NCBI RefSeq assembly: GCF_000235445.1
Contig: NZ_JH378837.1
Span: 8,150-72,149, forward strand
From: Johnsonella ignava ATCC 51276
GTDB lineage: Bacteria; Bacillota; Clostridia; Lachnospirales; Lachnospiraceae
Direction of reading: 5' to 3'
Length of the DNA: 64,000 nucleotides
The position numbers and the translations under genes are program-made. Position 1 is the stretch's first letter; each line of letters starts with the position of its first letter. Below, piece after piece: positions 33,701 through 41,746 of this stretch. Under the pieces are notes generated by a model. The model saw only the letters and a program-made list of their open reading frames with translations, was not told where the DNA came from and made no database searches.

Positions 33701-35269
33701 ATGAAAAAGAAAGGCATATTTTTGATGGCTGCGATTGCAGCTTTTTCAGGTGTATGCATGTTGGCAGGATGTTCGCAAAATGCAGATAATGTGAAAGGAA
33801 CGGAGGGTAACCTACAGACTTCAAGTTCTTCAAATGAGAACCGTTCAGATAATTCGAATGCTGACAGAGACAGTGAAGATAATAAAAAAGATTCTGCCAA
33901 TGCTGACGGCAAGGTTAAGGTGATCCGGGCAGATGAGATTTTTACAGGTGATTCAGGTGATTTAGATAAAGATATACAGCTTGTAGATATACGCAGCAGT
34001 GATAAATATATAGGCTGGAAAAACGAACAGGGTATAGGCGGACATATAGCAGGAGCTGTTGATTTTCCGGCTTCATGGTTTTCATATGGTATAAGTGATG
34101 AAAATATGGATATGGAATTTAAACGGCGCCATCTTGATAAAGAAAAAAAGACTGTTTTATATGATGACGGTGAAGTAAGTGAAGATGATTATAGTTTATT
34201 TGAAAAAGCGGGATTTGGGCAGCTGTATGTACTTGCAGGCGGTATAGATAAGTTTGCTGAAAAAAACAAAGAAAAACTTGAGAGGCTTGAGGGCTATCAA
34301 AGATATGTTTCACCGCAGTGGGTTGAAGATCTTGTAAACGGAAAGACTCCTGAAGGTTATTCAGGAAAAAAATACAGGATAGTTGAGATTTATCTGCCAA
34401 GTGAAAAAGATGATTATACGGCGACGGGTCATATAAAAGGAGCTGTGGCATTAAATGCAGATGATATAAATCATATACCCGGTCCAAGGGATGTAAGAGA
34501 ATATGAGAGCATACCTATACAAAAGCAGCTTACATTCTGGAATCTTCCTCAAGATCAGGATATAAAGCGGATACTTGAGGGTGCAGGCATTGATATTGAT
34601 ACCACTGTCATACTTTATGGAAGCGAAAAGGCTACTACTGCGGCAAACAGGGCAGCATTTGTAATGGATTATGCAGGTGTGAAGGATATCAGACTGTTAA
34701 ATGGAGGAAAACCTCTTTGGGTTGCACAAAACAGAGAGCTTGAAAAAGAATCTCCGTCAGTTGAAAAGGTGGATTTTGGAACTGAGGTTCCGCAAAATCC
34801 CGAAATAAGATTTGATTATGAAAAAGAGCTTAAATTAATTGAGGATAAAGGTGCAGTTATAGCTTCAGTAAGAAGTTTTGATGAATATTTGAGCAAAAAA
34901 AGCGGCTATACATATATAGACAGGGCAGGTGAGATTAAAAATTCACGCTTTGCCTATGCAGGTTCAGATCCTTATGCTATGGAAGATTACAGAAATATAG
35001 ATAATACAATGTTTAATTATAAGCTTATAGAAGAAAGATGGAAGCTGTGGGGCATAACCGGTGATAAGCTGGTATCTTTCCACTGCGGTACAGGCTGGAG
35101 GGCTTCTGAAACTTATTATATAGCAAAGGCACTTGGCTGGAAAGATGTAGGAGTTTATGTAGGCGGATGGTATGAGTGGACTAAAAAACAGGATGCACCT
35201 GTTATGAAACCGGGACTGCCGGAAGATGCACCTGAAAATACGCCGCAGGAATATTTTTATAAGAAATAA
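33701..35269 (+). CDS. ynjE: YnjE-like three-domain rhodanese lipoprotein
   Basis: A 522-residue exported lipoprotein: signal MKKKGIFLMAAIAAFSGVCMLAGC with lipobox LAGC at about residues 21-24, an Asn/Ser/Asp-rich linker, and three rhodanese domains. The first two have no catalytic Cys (LYDDGE and LYGSEK stand at that place). Only the third has it, HCGTGWRAS with Cys462. This matches E. coli YnjE, a triple-domain sulfurtransferase active through its C-terminal Cys. It is tethered outside the membrane. It is part of the YnjB-C-D-E-like set and probably handles sulfur (or selenium) of the imported compound. Confidence 0.85.
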   Translation: MKKKGIFLMAAIAAFSGVCMLAGCSQNADNVKGTEGNLQTSSSSNENRSDNSNADRDSEDNKKDSANADGKVKVIRADEIFTGDSGDLDKDIQLVDIRSSDKYIGWKNEQGIGGHIAGAVDFPASWFSYGISDENMDMEFKRRHLDKEKKTVLYDDGEVSEDDYSLFEKAGFGQLYVLAGGIDKFAEKNKEKLERLEGYQRYVSPQWVEDLVNGKTPEGYSGKKYRIVEIYLPSEKDDYTATGHIKGAVALNADDINHIPGPRDVREYESIPIQKQLTFWNLPQDQDIKRILEGAGIDIDTTVILYGSEKATTAANRAAFVMDYAGVKDIRLLNGGKPLWVAQNRELEKESPSVEKVDFGTEVPQNPEIRFDYEKELKLIEDKGAVIASVRSFDEYLSKKSGYTYIDRAGEIKNSRFAYAGSDPYAMEDYRNIDNTMFNYKLIEERWKLWGITGDKLVSFHCGTGWRASETYYIAKALGWKDVGVYVGGWYEWTKKQDAPVMKPGLPEDAPENTPQEYFYKK

Positions 35270-35333
35270 AGAATATAATATATTATATTTTTTATATATC
35301 AAAAATTTATTTAATCCATGGGAGGATAAGAAA

Positions 35334-36254
35334 GTGAAGAAAAGTTTAGACACAGATTTAAACAAAAATTTTAAAGGCGGTTTTAATAAGAAAATCGAAA
35401 AGTGCAATTTTATCAGATTGTTTTTAGCCGCAGCAGCCGCATCAGCATTCCTTAGTGCATGCAGTTCATCAGGCAGTCCGGCTAACAGCTCATCTCAGGC
35501 TGCACCGGGTGCCGCTTCCGGAGGTGTAACAGTTACTGAAAAAGACGGATACAAATATGTATCTGCACAGGATGCAGTTGATGCTGCAAAAAAAAGTGAT
35601 GTACATGTAATTGATGTGCGTGAATGGAAAGAATATTCAAAGGGAAGGCTTCAGAATTCACTCTGGAATCCGATATTTCCGCTTGAAGATGAAAGTCTTA
35701 CACAGAGCCTTAAAAAGTATGCACAGGATAATTTAAATGACGGTAAGGATATTTATATTATATGCAACAGCGGTCAGAGGGGTGCTCAGAAAGCAACGGG
35801 GGTATTTAAAGATGCAGGTATAGATGAGTCAAAGATATTTACTGTTGAGGGCGGTGCAAAGGCACTTTCAGGTATAAAGGATGCATTTACTACAAGTAGA
35901 ATTGATGAGGGCATAGACTGGAAATATACTGACGGCAAGGACGTTTTAGAGCTCAAAGATGCACAGATAGTAGATGTTAGAGATCCGCAGACATATGCGG
36001 ACGGGCACCTTGAGGGTTCATTAAATGCATCATTAAAGGAGTTTGATGATACCGCTGCACAGACTGCATTTTATGAATTTTCAAAATCAAAGCTTGATCC
36101 GCAAAAGCCGGTATATCTTTTATGCTATAGCGGAAATAAATGTGCAAAAACAGGAATATCTATATTAAAAGATGCCGGATTTAATACCGATAATGTATTT
36201 ATTATTAAAGACGGTGCAAAAGACAAGGATATTTCAGCCGCTTTTGTAAAATAG
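35334..36254 (+). CDS. Rhodanese lipoprotein with two active domains
   Basis: A 306-residue exported protein. The GTG at 35334 follows GGGAGGAT and is preferred to the long AT-rich frame at 35226. The signal segment ends in the lipobox LSAC, followed by an Ser/Pro/Ala linker. Rhodanese domain 1 has IICNSGQRG with Cys144; domain 2 has LLCYSGNKC with Cys264. Both have the catalytic Cys, in contrast to the upstream three-domain protein. Two surface sulfurtransferases beside an ABC binding protein suggest chemistry on the compound before or during import. Confidence 0.85.
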   Translation: MKKSLDTDLNKNFKGGFNKKIEKCNFIRLFLAAAAASAFLSACSSSGSPANSSSQAAPGAASGGVTVTEKDGYKYVSAQDAVDAAKKSDVHVIDVREWKEYSKGRLQNSLWNPIFPLEDESLTQSLKKYAQDNLNDGKDIYIICNSGQRGAQKATGVFKDAGIDESKIFTVEGGAKALSGIKDAFTTSRIDEGIDWKYTDGKDVLELKDAQIVDVRDPQTYADGHLEGSLNASLKEFDDTAAQTAFYEFSKSKLDPQKPVYLLCYSGNKCAKTGISILKDAGFNTDNVFIIKDGAKDKDISAAFVK

Positions 36255-36293
36255 TTTTTAAATTATTTATATTTATTTACCTAAGGAGGAAAA

Positions 36294-37646
36294 ATGTTTA
36301 AAAAGAGATTTTTTGGGATTTTTGCGGCTGCGATACTTGCATTAAGCCTTGCAAGCTGTTCCTCGACCAATACTAATCAGGTATCGGGTTCAGGAAGCGA
36401 TACGGTACAAGATAAAGCTCAGGCTTCGTCCGGAACTGAAACTGGTATGGATACAAAAAAGGATGATGAGGCTTTATCAAATAAAGGGGCTGATTCTGAC
36501 AAAGACGACCTTAAGGGTAAGAACTTTGATGAAATTATAAAGCTTGCAAAAGGCAGTAAGGTAACTTTTTACGGATGGGGCGGTGATGAAAAGCTTAATA
36601 ACTGGCTTGATAAGGAATATATACCGCTTATGAAGGAAAAATATGATATAGAAGTAGTGAGAGTACCTATGGATATTGAGCAGATACTCACACAGCTTTC
36701 AGGAGAGCTGCAGACCGGTACTGACGGAAGTATAGATATGATATGGATAAACGGTGAAAATTTCCAGTCGGCAAGATCAAATGATATGCTTTACGGTCCT
36801 TTTTCCGATATGTTGCCGAATTTCAAGCAATATATAGATGCAGATTCAGATGATATAAAGTATGATTTCGGCTACCCTGTTGAAGGTTATGAAGCACCTT
36901 ACGGAAAGGCACAGGTAGTATTTATTGCTGATAGTGCAAAGACTGCGCAACTTCCTAAAAATGCCAATGAACTTTTTGAATTTGCAAAGGAAAATAAAGG
37001 TAAGATAACTTACCCTGCACTTCCTGATTTTACAGGCAGTGTTTTTGTAAGAAGCATTATATATGAAAAATGCGGCTATGAGCAGTTTCAGGATATGAAA
37101 CCTGATAAAGAAAAAGTTAAGGAAGCTATTGAACCTGCACTTAAATATCTAAGAGATATTAAACCGTATCTCTGGAATGAGGGAAAAACTTATCCGGAAT
37201 CATCATCAACACTTGAAAATATGTTTGAGGACGGAGAAGTTCTTCTTAATGTTACTTATGGGGCTTATAGTACCTCTGTAAATATAGAAAAAGGAAAATA
37301 TCCTAATACGGCGGTTTCATTCCAATTTGATAAGGGAACTATAGGAAATACCAATTTCCTTGCAATAGCAAAAAACTCTCCGAATAAAGCAGGCGCCATG
37401 GTTGCAATTAATGAAATGATATCACCTGAGGTACAGGCTATGCGTTTTAAAGAATTAAGGACATTGCCTGTAATTGATTATTCTAAACTTGACAAGCAGC
37501 AGAAAGCGGCATTTGATTCAGTTGACATTGGAAAAGGGAATATACCTCAAGATGAACTTCTTTCAAAACGTCTGCCTGAGATGCCGGCGGAGCTTGTACC
37601 TGTTATAGAAGAAATATGGAAAGAAGAAGTATTAAATAAGGATTAA
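36294..37646 (+). CDS. ynjB: YnjB-like ABC transporter substrate-binding lipoprotein
   Basis: A 450-residue extracellular binding protein. Signal segment with lipobox LASC, an 80-residue acidic linker, then the binding domain: VTFYGWGGDEKLNNWLD, GSIDMIWINGENFQSAR, YPVEGYEAPYGKAQVVFIADS. This pattern is characteristic of YnjB (COG4134), an uncharacterised family of group 1 binding proteins. Ligand unknown. A terminator-like hairpin follows, which often lets the binding protein be made in excess over the permeases. Confidence 0.88.
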   Translation: MFKKRFFGIFAAAILALSLASCSSTNTNQVSGSGSDTVQDKAQASSGTETGMDTKKDDEALSNKGADSDKDDLKGKNFDEIIKLAKGSKVTFYGWGGDEKLNNWLDKEYIPLMKEKYDIEVVRVPMDIEQILTQLSGELQTGTDGSIDMIWINGENFQSARSNDMLYGPFSDMLPNFKQYIDADSDDIKYDFGYPVEGYEAPYGKAQVVFIADSAKTAQLPKNANELFEFAKENKGKITYPALPDFTGSVFVRSIIYEKCGYEQFQDMKPDKEKVKEAIEPALKYLRDIKPYLWNEGKTYPESSSTLENMFEDGEVLLNVTYGAYSTSVNIEKGKYPNTAVSFQFDKGTIGNTNFLAIAKNSPNKAGAMVAINEMISPEVQAMRFKELRTLPVIDYSKLDKQQKAAFDSVDIGKGNIPQDELLSKRLPEMPAELVPVIEEIWKEEVLNKD

Positions 37647-37659
37647 CGCAAAGAAAAAC

Positions 37660-37704
37660 AATCTGTATTTAGCGGTTTTTACACCCGTTAAATACAGATT
37701 TTAA
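37660..37704 (+). terminator. Intra-operon terminator after ynjB
   Basis: AATCTGTATTTAGCGG pairs with CCGTTAAATACAGATT (one G-U), followed by TTAAAATAAT. It probably causes partial termination. Confidence 0.65.
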
Positions 37705-37817
37705 AATAATAATATATAATCTGATATTTTAATATACATCAGATTATATGAGATCGTATTAAAAACTAAGTATATACGGCAAATTATCTGCTGCCGTATT
37801 GGAGCCTAATCATACTT

Positions 37818-38699
37818 ATGAAGAATAAAATAATACCGTATCTGCTTCTTATACCGCAGTTTATTTTAAGCGGATTGTTTATTGCAGGGCTTATAAATGC
37901 CATTATGATAAGCCTGGGCATAATGCCTTCGCTTGGACTTAATAAATTGACATTTGATTACTATATAAAAGCGTTTTTGAGAAAGGATTTATTTGATTCA
38001 TTAACATTCAGCTTTTATACCGCTCTTGTGTCGGCATTGATTTCAACAGTTCTTGGAGTTTTCATATGTTATTTTATGATAAATACTAAAAGGGGGATTT
38101 CATGGATAGTTGAACTCCCTATAATTACACCTCATGTTGTAACAGCACTGTTTATAATAAGCATATTTTCACAAAATGGCTTTATAGCAAGGCTTTTATT
38201 TATGTTTAATCTTATAAAGGATCAGCAGGAATTTCCTGTGATAGTTTATAATTCAGGAGGGATAGGCATAATACTGGGCTATATATGGAAGGAAGTTCCT
38301 TTTGTTATATATTTTACAGCCTCAATAATGTCAAATATAAATGAGAAGCTTGGAGATGCTGCGGCAAATCTTGGTGCAGGAGCAGGAAGAATATTTTTTG
38401 AAATTACTCTTCCTCTTTGTAAAAATACGATTATAAGTGCTTTTCTTATAATTTTTGTATTTTCACTAGGTGCTTATGAACTACCTTTTCTTCTTGGAGC
38501 GACAAAGCCTAAGGCATTGCCTGTTCAGGCTTACGAACAATATCTGCATCCCGATTTAAGGAATCGACCTTATGCTATGGCATTAAATGGAATTATAATA
38601 GCGGCTGCTATGCTTTCAGCAGTATTTTATTATTTTGTATTAAAGTCGGATATAGATAAAAAGTTAAAAAATAAAAATTTAAATACCTGTATAATATAA
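37818..38699 (+). CDS. ABC transporter permease, first half of a YnjC-like pair
   Basis: A 293-residue permease with six helices and the EAA-type loop LGDAAANLGAGAGRIFFEITLPLCK (about residues 180-205). In E. coli the YnjC permease is a single fused chain of about 510 residues; here two genes encode the halves. The next permease starts directly at the stop codon. Forms the channel of the YnjB-C-D-like importer. Confidence 0.85.
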   Translation: MKNKIIPYLLLIPQFILSGLFIAGLINAIMISLGIMPSLGLNKLTFDYYIKAFLRKDLFDSLTFSFYTALVSALISTVLGVFICYFMINTKRGISWIVELPIITPHVVTALFIISIFSQNGFIARLLFMFNLIKDQQEFPVIVYNSGGIGIILGYIWKEVPFVIYFTASIMSNINEKLGDAAANLGAGAGRIFFEITLPLCKNTIISAFLIIFVFSLGAYELPFLLGATKPKALPVQAYEQYLHPDLRNRPYAMALNGIIIAAAMLSAVFYYFVLKSDIDKKLKNKNLNTCII

Positions 38700-39515
38700 A
38701 TGAAAAAATATAAAAAGGATAGATATATATCAGGTGTTATTACAGCAATATTTGCGGCAGCGGTAATATTACCTGTACTCACGTTATTTGTATGGAGTTT
38801 TACTCAAAGATGGGCATGGCCCTATATAATACCGGGAAATTTTTCACTAAATGCGGTAATTGATGTATTTGAAAAGCTTAAAAAGCCGGGAGGTATACTT
38901 ATCTCAGGTGTAGTTTTATCACTTATAACTGCATTATTATCGGTGATTATAGCTCTTATGAGTGCAAAGGCATTACTTTTTTATAATTTCCCGGGAAGAA
39001 ATGCCCTGTTATTTGGCTCGATACTTCCCTTCATTGTACCGGCAAGTGTATTTTCAATGGGAGTTCAGCTGCTATTTATAAATCTGGGACTTAATAATAC
39101 CTTACATGGTGTTATGATTGCTCATCTAATCTATTCACTGCCATACGCATTAAGGCTTATAATGGATGCTATGTCGGCAATAGGGGAAAAATATGAGGAA
39201 CAGGCAAGAGTACTTGGTGCCTGTGGGATAAGGGCATTTGTTGATATAACTGTGCCCATGCTGCTTCCGGTATCATTAACTGCATTTTGTATGGCATATA
39301 TAATTTCATTCAGTCAATATTTCCTGACACTCTTAATTGGTGGAGGACGAGTAATTACATTTACTATAATTATGGTGCCCTATCTTACATCAGGAAACAG
39401 GAATTTTGCTTCCGCATACAGTCTTGTATTTTTAGGGATTAGTGTGATTATATTTATGCTTTCTAAAAAAGCTGCCGCTATATCTAACAGGCAGTTAAAG
39501 ACACAACTTTATTGA
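38700..39515 (+). CDS. ABC transporter permease, second half of a YnjC-like pair
   Basis: A 271-residue permease with six helices and the EAA loop YEEQARVLGACGIRAFVDITVPML. It starts on the base after the upstream stop. The last helix region carries SFSQYFLTLLIGGG. It pairs with the preceding permease and with the ATPase at 39630. Ribosome site not clear, which supports coupling. Confidence 0.85.
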   Translation: MKKYKKDRYISGVITAIFAAAVILPVLTLFVWSFTQRWAWPYIIPGNFSLNAVIDVFEKLKKPGGILISGVVLSLITALLSVIIALMSAKALLFYNFPGRNALLFGSILPFIVPASVFSMGVQLLFINLGLNNTLHGVMIAHLIYSLPYALRLIMDAMSAIGEKYEEQARVLGACGIRAFVDITVPMLLPVSLTAFCMAYIISFSQYFLTLLIGGGRVITFTIIMVPYLTSGNRNFASAYSLVFLGISVIIFMLSKKAAAISNRQLKTQLY

Positions 39516-39547
39516 CGTAATGAAATATAAAAATACTCACATGATAC

Positions 39548-39595
39548 ATAAAACAAAATATAAAACAAAATATAAAACAAAATATAAAATATAAT
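39548..39595. repeat. 12-bp tandem repeat
   Basis: ATAAAACAAAAT is repeated three times without change from 39548 to 39583 and then continues as ATAAAATATAAT. It lies in the gap between permease and ATPase. Confidence 0.85.
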
Positions 39596-39629
39596 ATTTA
39601 ATAAGATCAAATAAGAAAGTTGTAAAGTT

Positions 39630-40685
39630 ATGGGACTTGTGATAAAAGATCTTAAAGTAAGTCTTATGAAATCGGAAATACTTCATGGTATAAGCCTTGA
39701 TGTTAAAGATGGTGAGCTTGTATCGCTGCTGGGGGCATCCGGTTGCGGAAAAAGTACACTTCTTAAAGCAATTGCAGGACTGACTGAAACTGATGGCGGA
39801 ATCATAGAAATAGATGGTTCTGTTGTAAATGAAACAGCTCCTGAAAAAAGGGGAAGCGTGATAGTATTTCAGGATCTTAGGCTTTTTCCGCATATGGATG
39901 TAGGAAATAATATCGCTTTTCCTATGAGACTTAGAAAAATGTCTGTGAGGGATATTGAAAACAAAGTAAAGTCTCTGCTACATGATGTGCATCTTGACGG
40001 ATTTGAAAGGCGACAAATATCTGAAATTTCAGGCGGGCAGATGCAAAGGGTGGCACTTGCAAGAGCAATTGCGGCACAGCCTAAACTGTTGTTGCTTGAT
40101 GAGCCGTTTTCAGGGCTTGATGAAGAGCTGAGAATTGAAATGGAAAAGCTGGTTGCCGGGCTTCATAAAAAAATGGAAATAACTACAGTGCTTGTAACTC
40201 ATGATAAGAGGGAGGCATTGTATATGTCGGATCGTGTGGCACTTATGGACTGCGGAAATATACTTCAATATGATACCCCACATAATATTTATTATAATCC
40301 CAATTCAAAGAAAACTGCCGAGTATTTTGGCAGAGTAAATTATATAAAGGGGAATATCAAATCCGGTATTTTTACTTCTAACTCAGGTATATGGAAAACA
40401 AAACCGGGTGATATATCTGATGATACGATTGAGGATGGAGAATATGAGGCTTTGGTAAGACCGCATAATATAGGAATTATAAAAGACGGTGGCAGATATG
40501 TCGTTAAGTCGATATCTTTTATGGGAGAATTTGAAGAGATATCAATTGATACAGGGGATAAAACTGTTTTTATAATAGCGACCGGGGGCTACTGTCTGAG
40601 CAATAGTATAAGTATCGGTAATTATGCAGGCATAAGTATAGAAGCCGGTATGGTAAAATTTTTAAAGGCGGATATTTTAAAATAA
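39630..40685 (+). CDS. ynjD: ABC transporter ATP-binding protein, YnjD-like
   Basis: A 351-residue ATPase. Walker A GASGCGKST (about residues 35-43), Q-loop VFQDLRLF, signature ISGGQMQRVALARAIA, Walker B LLLLDEPFSGLD and H-loop LVTHDKREAL. Beyond residue 240 there is a TOBE-like domain typical of import ATPases. It energises the YnjB-C-D-like importer. Start at 39630 after a weak AGAAAG site; the tandem-repeat gap lies just upstream. Confidence 0.88.
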   Translation: MGLVIKDLKVSLMKSEILHGISLDVKDGELVSLLGASGCGKSTLLKAIAGLTETDGGIIEIDGSVVNETAPEKRGSVIVFQDLRLFPHMDVGNNIAFPMRLRKMSVRDIENKVKSLLHDVHLDGFERRQISEISGGQMQRVALARAIAAQPKLLLLDEPFSGLDEELRIEMEKLVAGLHKKMEITTVLVTHDKREALYMSDRVALMDCGNILQYDTPHNIYYNPNSKKTAEYFGRVNYIKGNIKSGIFTSNSGIWKTKPGDISDDTIEDGEYEALVRPHNIGIIKDGGRYVVKSISFMGEFEEISIDTGDKTVFIIATGGYCLSNSISIGNYAGISIEAGMVKFLKADILK

Positions 40686-40736
40686 ATATAATGCATTTTT
40701 TCTGATTTTAAAGGGATATAATATGAGGATAAATAA

Positions 40737-41603
40737 ATGAAGAGGATAATATATGACTGCGATAATACTTTTGGTATAAAGGATTGTGATGTAGATGACG
40801 GGCTTGCACTTATATATCTGCTAGGTTCAAAAGAGGCAGAGCTTTTAGGTGTGAGTACAACCTACGGAAATAATCGTACAGATGTGGTTTTTGAAAATAC
40901 AAAGCGTATGCTAAGAGATCTTGGAAGAACTGATATTCCTCTTAAAAATGGAGGGCTCTCAAAGGGCGATTATAACAGTGAAGCGGCGGATTTTTTAGTT
41001 GAAACTGCACAGCATTTTAAAGGAGAGCTTTCAATACTTGCCACAGGTTCAATGACAAATCTGGGAGCAGCTTATAAAAAAGACAGAAACTTTTTTAAAA
41101 ATATAAAGGAAATTGTTATGATGGGGGGAATTACAAGTCCGCTTGTATTTGAAAAGAAAATAATGGATGAGCTTAACCTTTCATGTGATCCTGAAGCGTC
41201 TGAAGATATTTTAATAAATGGCAAAAATGTATCTGTAATTACCGGAAATAACTGCACCAAAGTGCTTTTTGAAAAAAGTGAATATAGGAAGATCCTTATG
41301 AATTCGGACAAAAAGATAGCTTCCTATATACTTTCTGAAACTGACAGTTATTTTTCATATAATGATGATTGTTACGGTATAAAGGGATTTTATAACTGGG
41401 ATGTAACGGCAGCGGTATATCTTATGCATCCTGAATTATTTTATGATCGCATAGGCAGCTTTAATATAAAAACAGATGATCTGAATACAGGTTTTTTAAG
41501 ATGTGAAAATCCCGGAAATTGTATGCTTAATCTGCCTGAAGTAAAGGAGACTGCTTCATTTAAGGACAGTATATACAAAACATGGTTTAGAGTTGAGATG
41601 TAG
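40737..41603 (+). CDS. Inosine-uridine-type nucleoside hydrolase
   Basis: A 288-residue nucleoside N-glycosidase. The calcium site DCDVDDGLAL is near residues 17-26, with an additional YDCDNTFG before it; then YGNNRT and ILATGSMTNLGAA. It cuts the glycosidic bond of a (deoxy)ribonucleoside in the cytoplasm. It is last in the cluster and follows 51 bases after the ATPase. It may act on the compound brought in by the importer, such as a nucleoside derivative, which would be a useful clue to the substrate. Confidence 0.85.
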   Translation: MKRIIYDCDNTFGIKDCDVDDGLALIYLLGSKEAELLGVSTTYGNNRTDVVFENTKRMLRDLGRTDIPLKNGGLSKGDYNSEAADFLVETAQHFKGELSILATGSMTNLGAAYKKDRNFFKNIKEIVMMGGITSPLVFEKKIMDELNLSCDPEASEDILINGKNVSVITGNNCTKVLFEKSEYRKILMNSDKKIASYILSETDSYFSYNDDCYGIKGFYNWDVTAAVYLMHPELFYDRIGSFNIKTDDLNTGFLRCENPGNCMLNLPEVKETASFKDSIYKTWFRVEM

Positions 41604-41746
41604 GCAAATGTCGGGGTATATCTAAGAAATGGTAATTGATTTATCGTTTTCTTAGATAAAATAAATTTTCTTAAAAATATAAAATAAATTTACTATCAGA
41701 AAAATAAAATATAAAACAGATTTAACAATTTAAAAAGGAGCTTTAT

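Noticed and set aside
34119..34487. 122-codon minus-strand frame within the rhodanese gene
   Set aside because: It is a shadow of the YnjE-like coding frame, with odd His/Leu-rich composition.
35226..35333. Longer N-terminus for the second rhodanese lipoprotein
   Set aside because: It would bury the signal peptide behind 36 charged residues. GTG 35334 has a strong ribosome site and puts the signal segment near the start.
39548..39595. Regulatory iterons before the YnjD-like gene
   Set aside because: The 12-base tandem repeat is simple AT-rich sequence without symmetry, more likely slippage.
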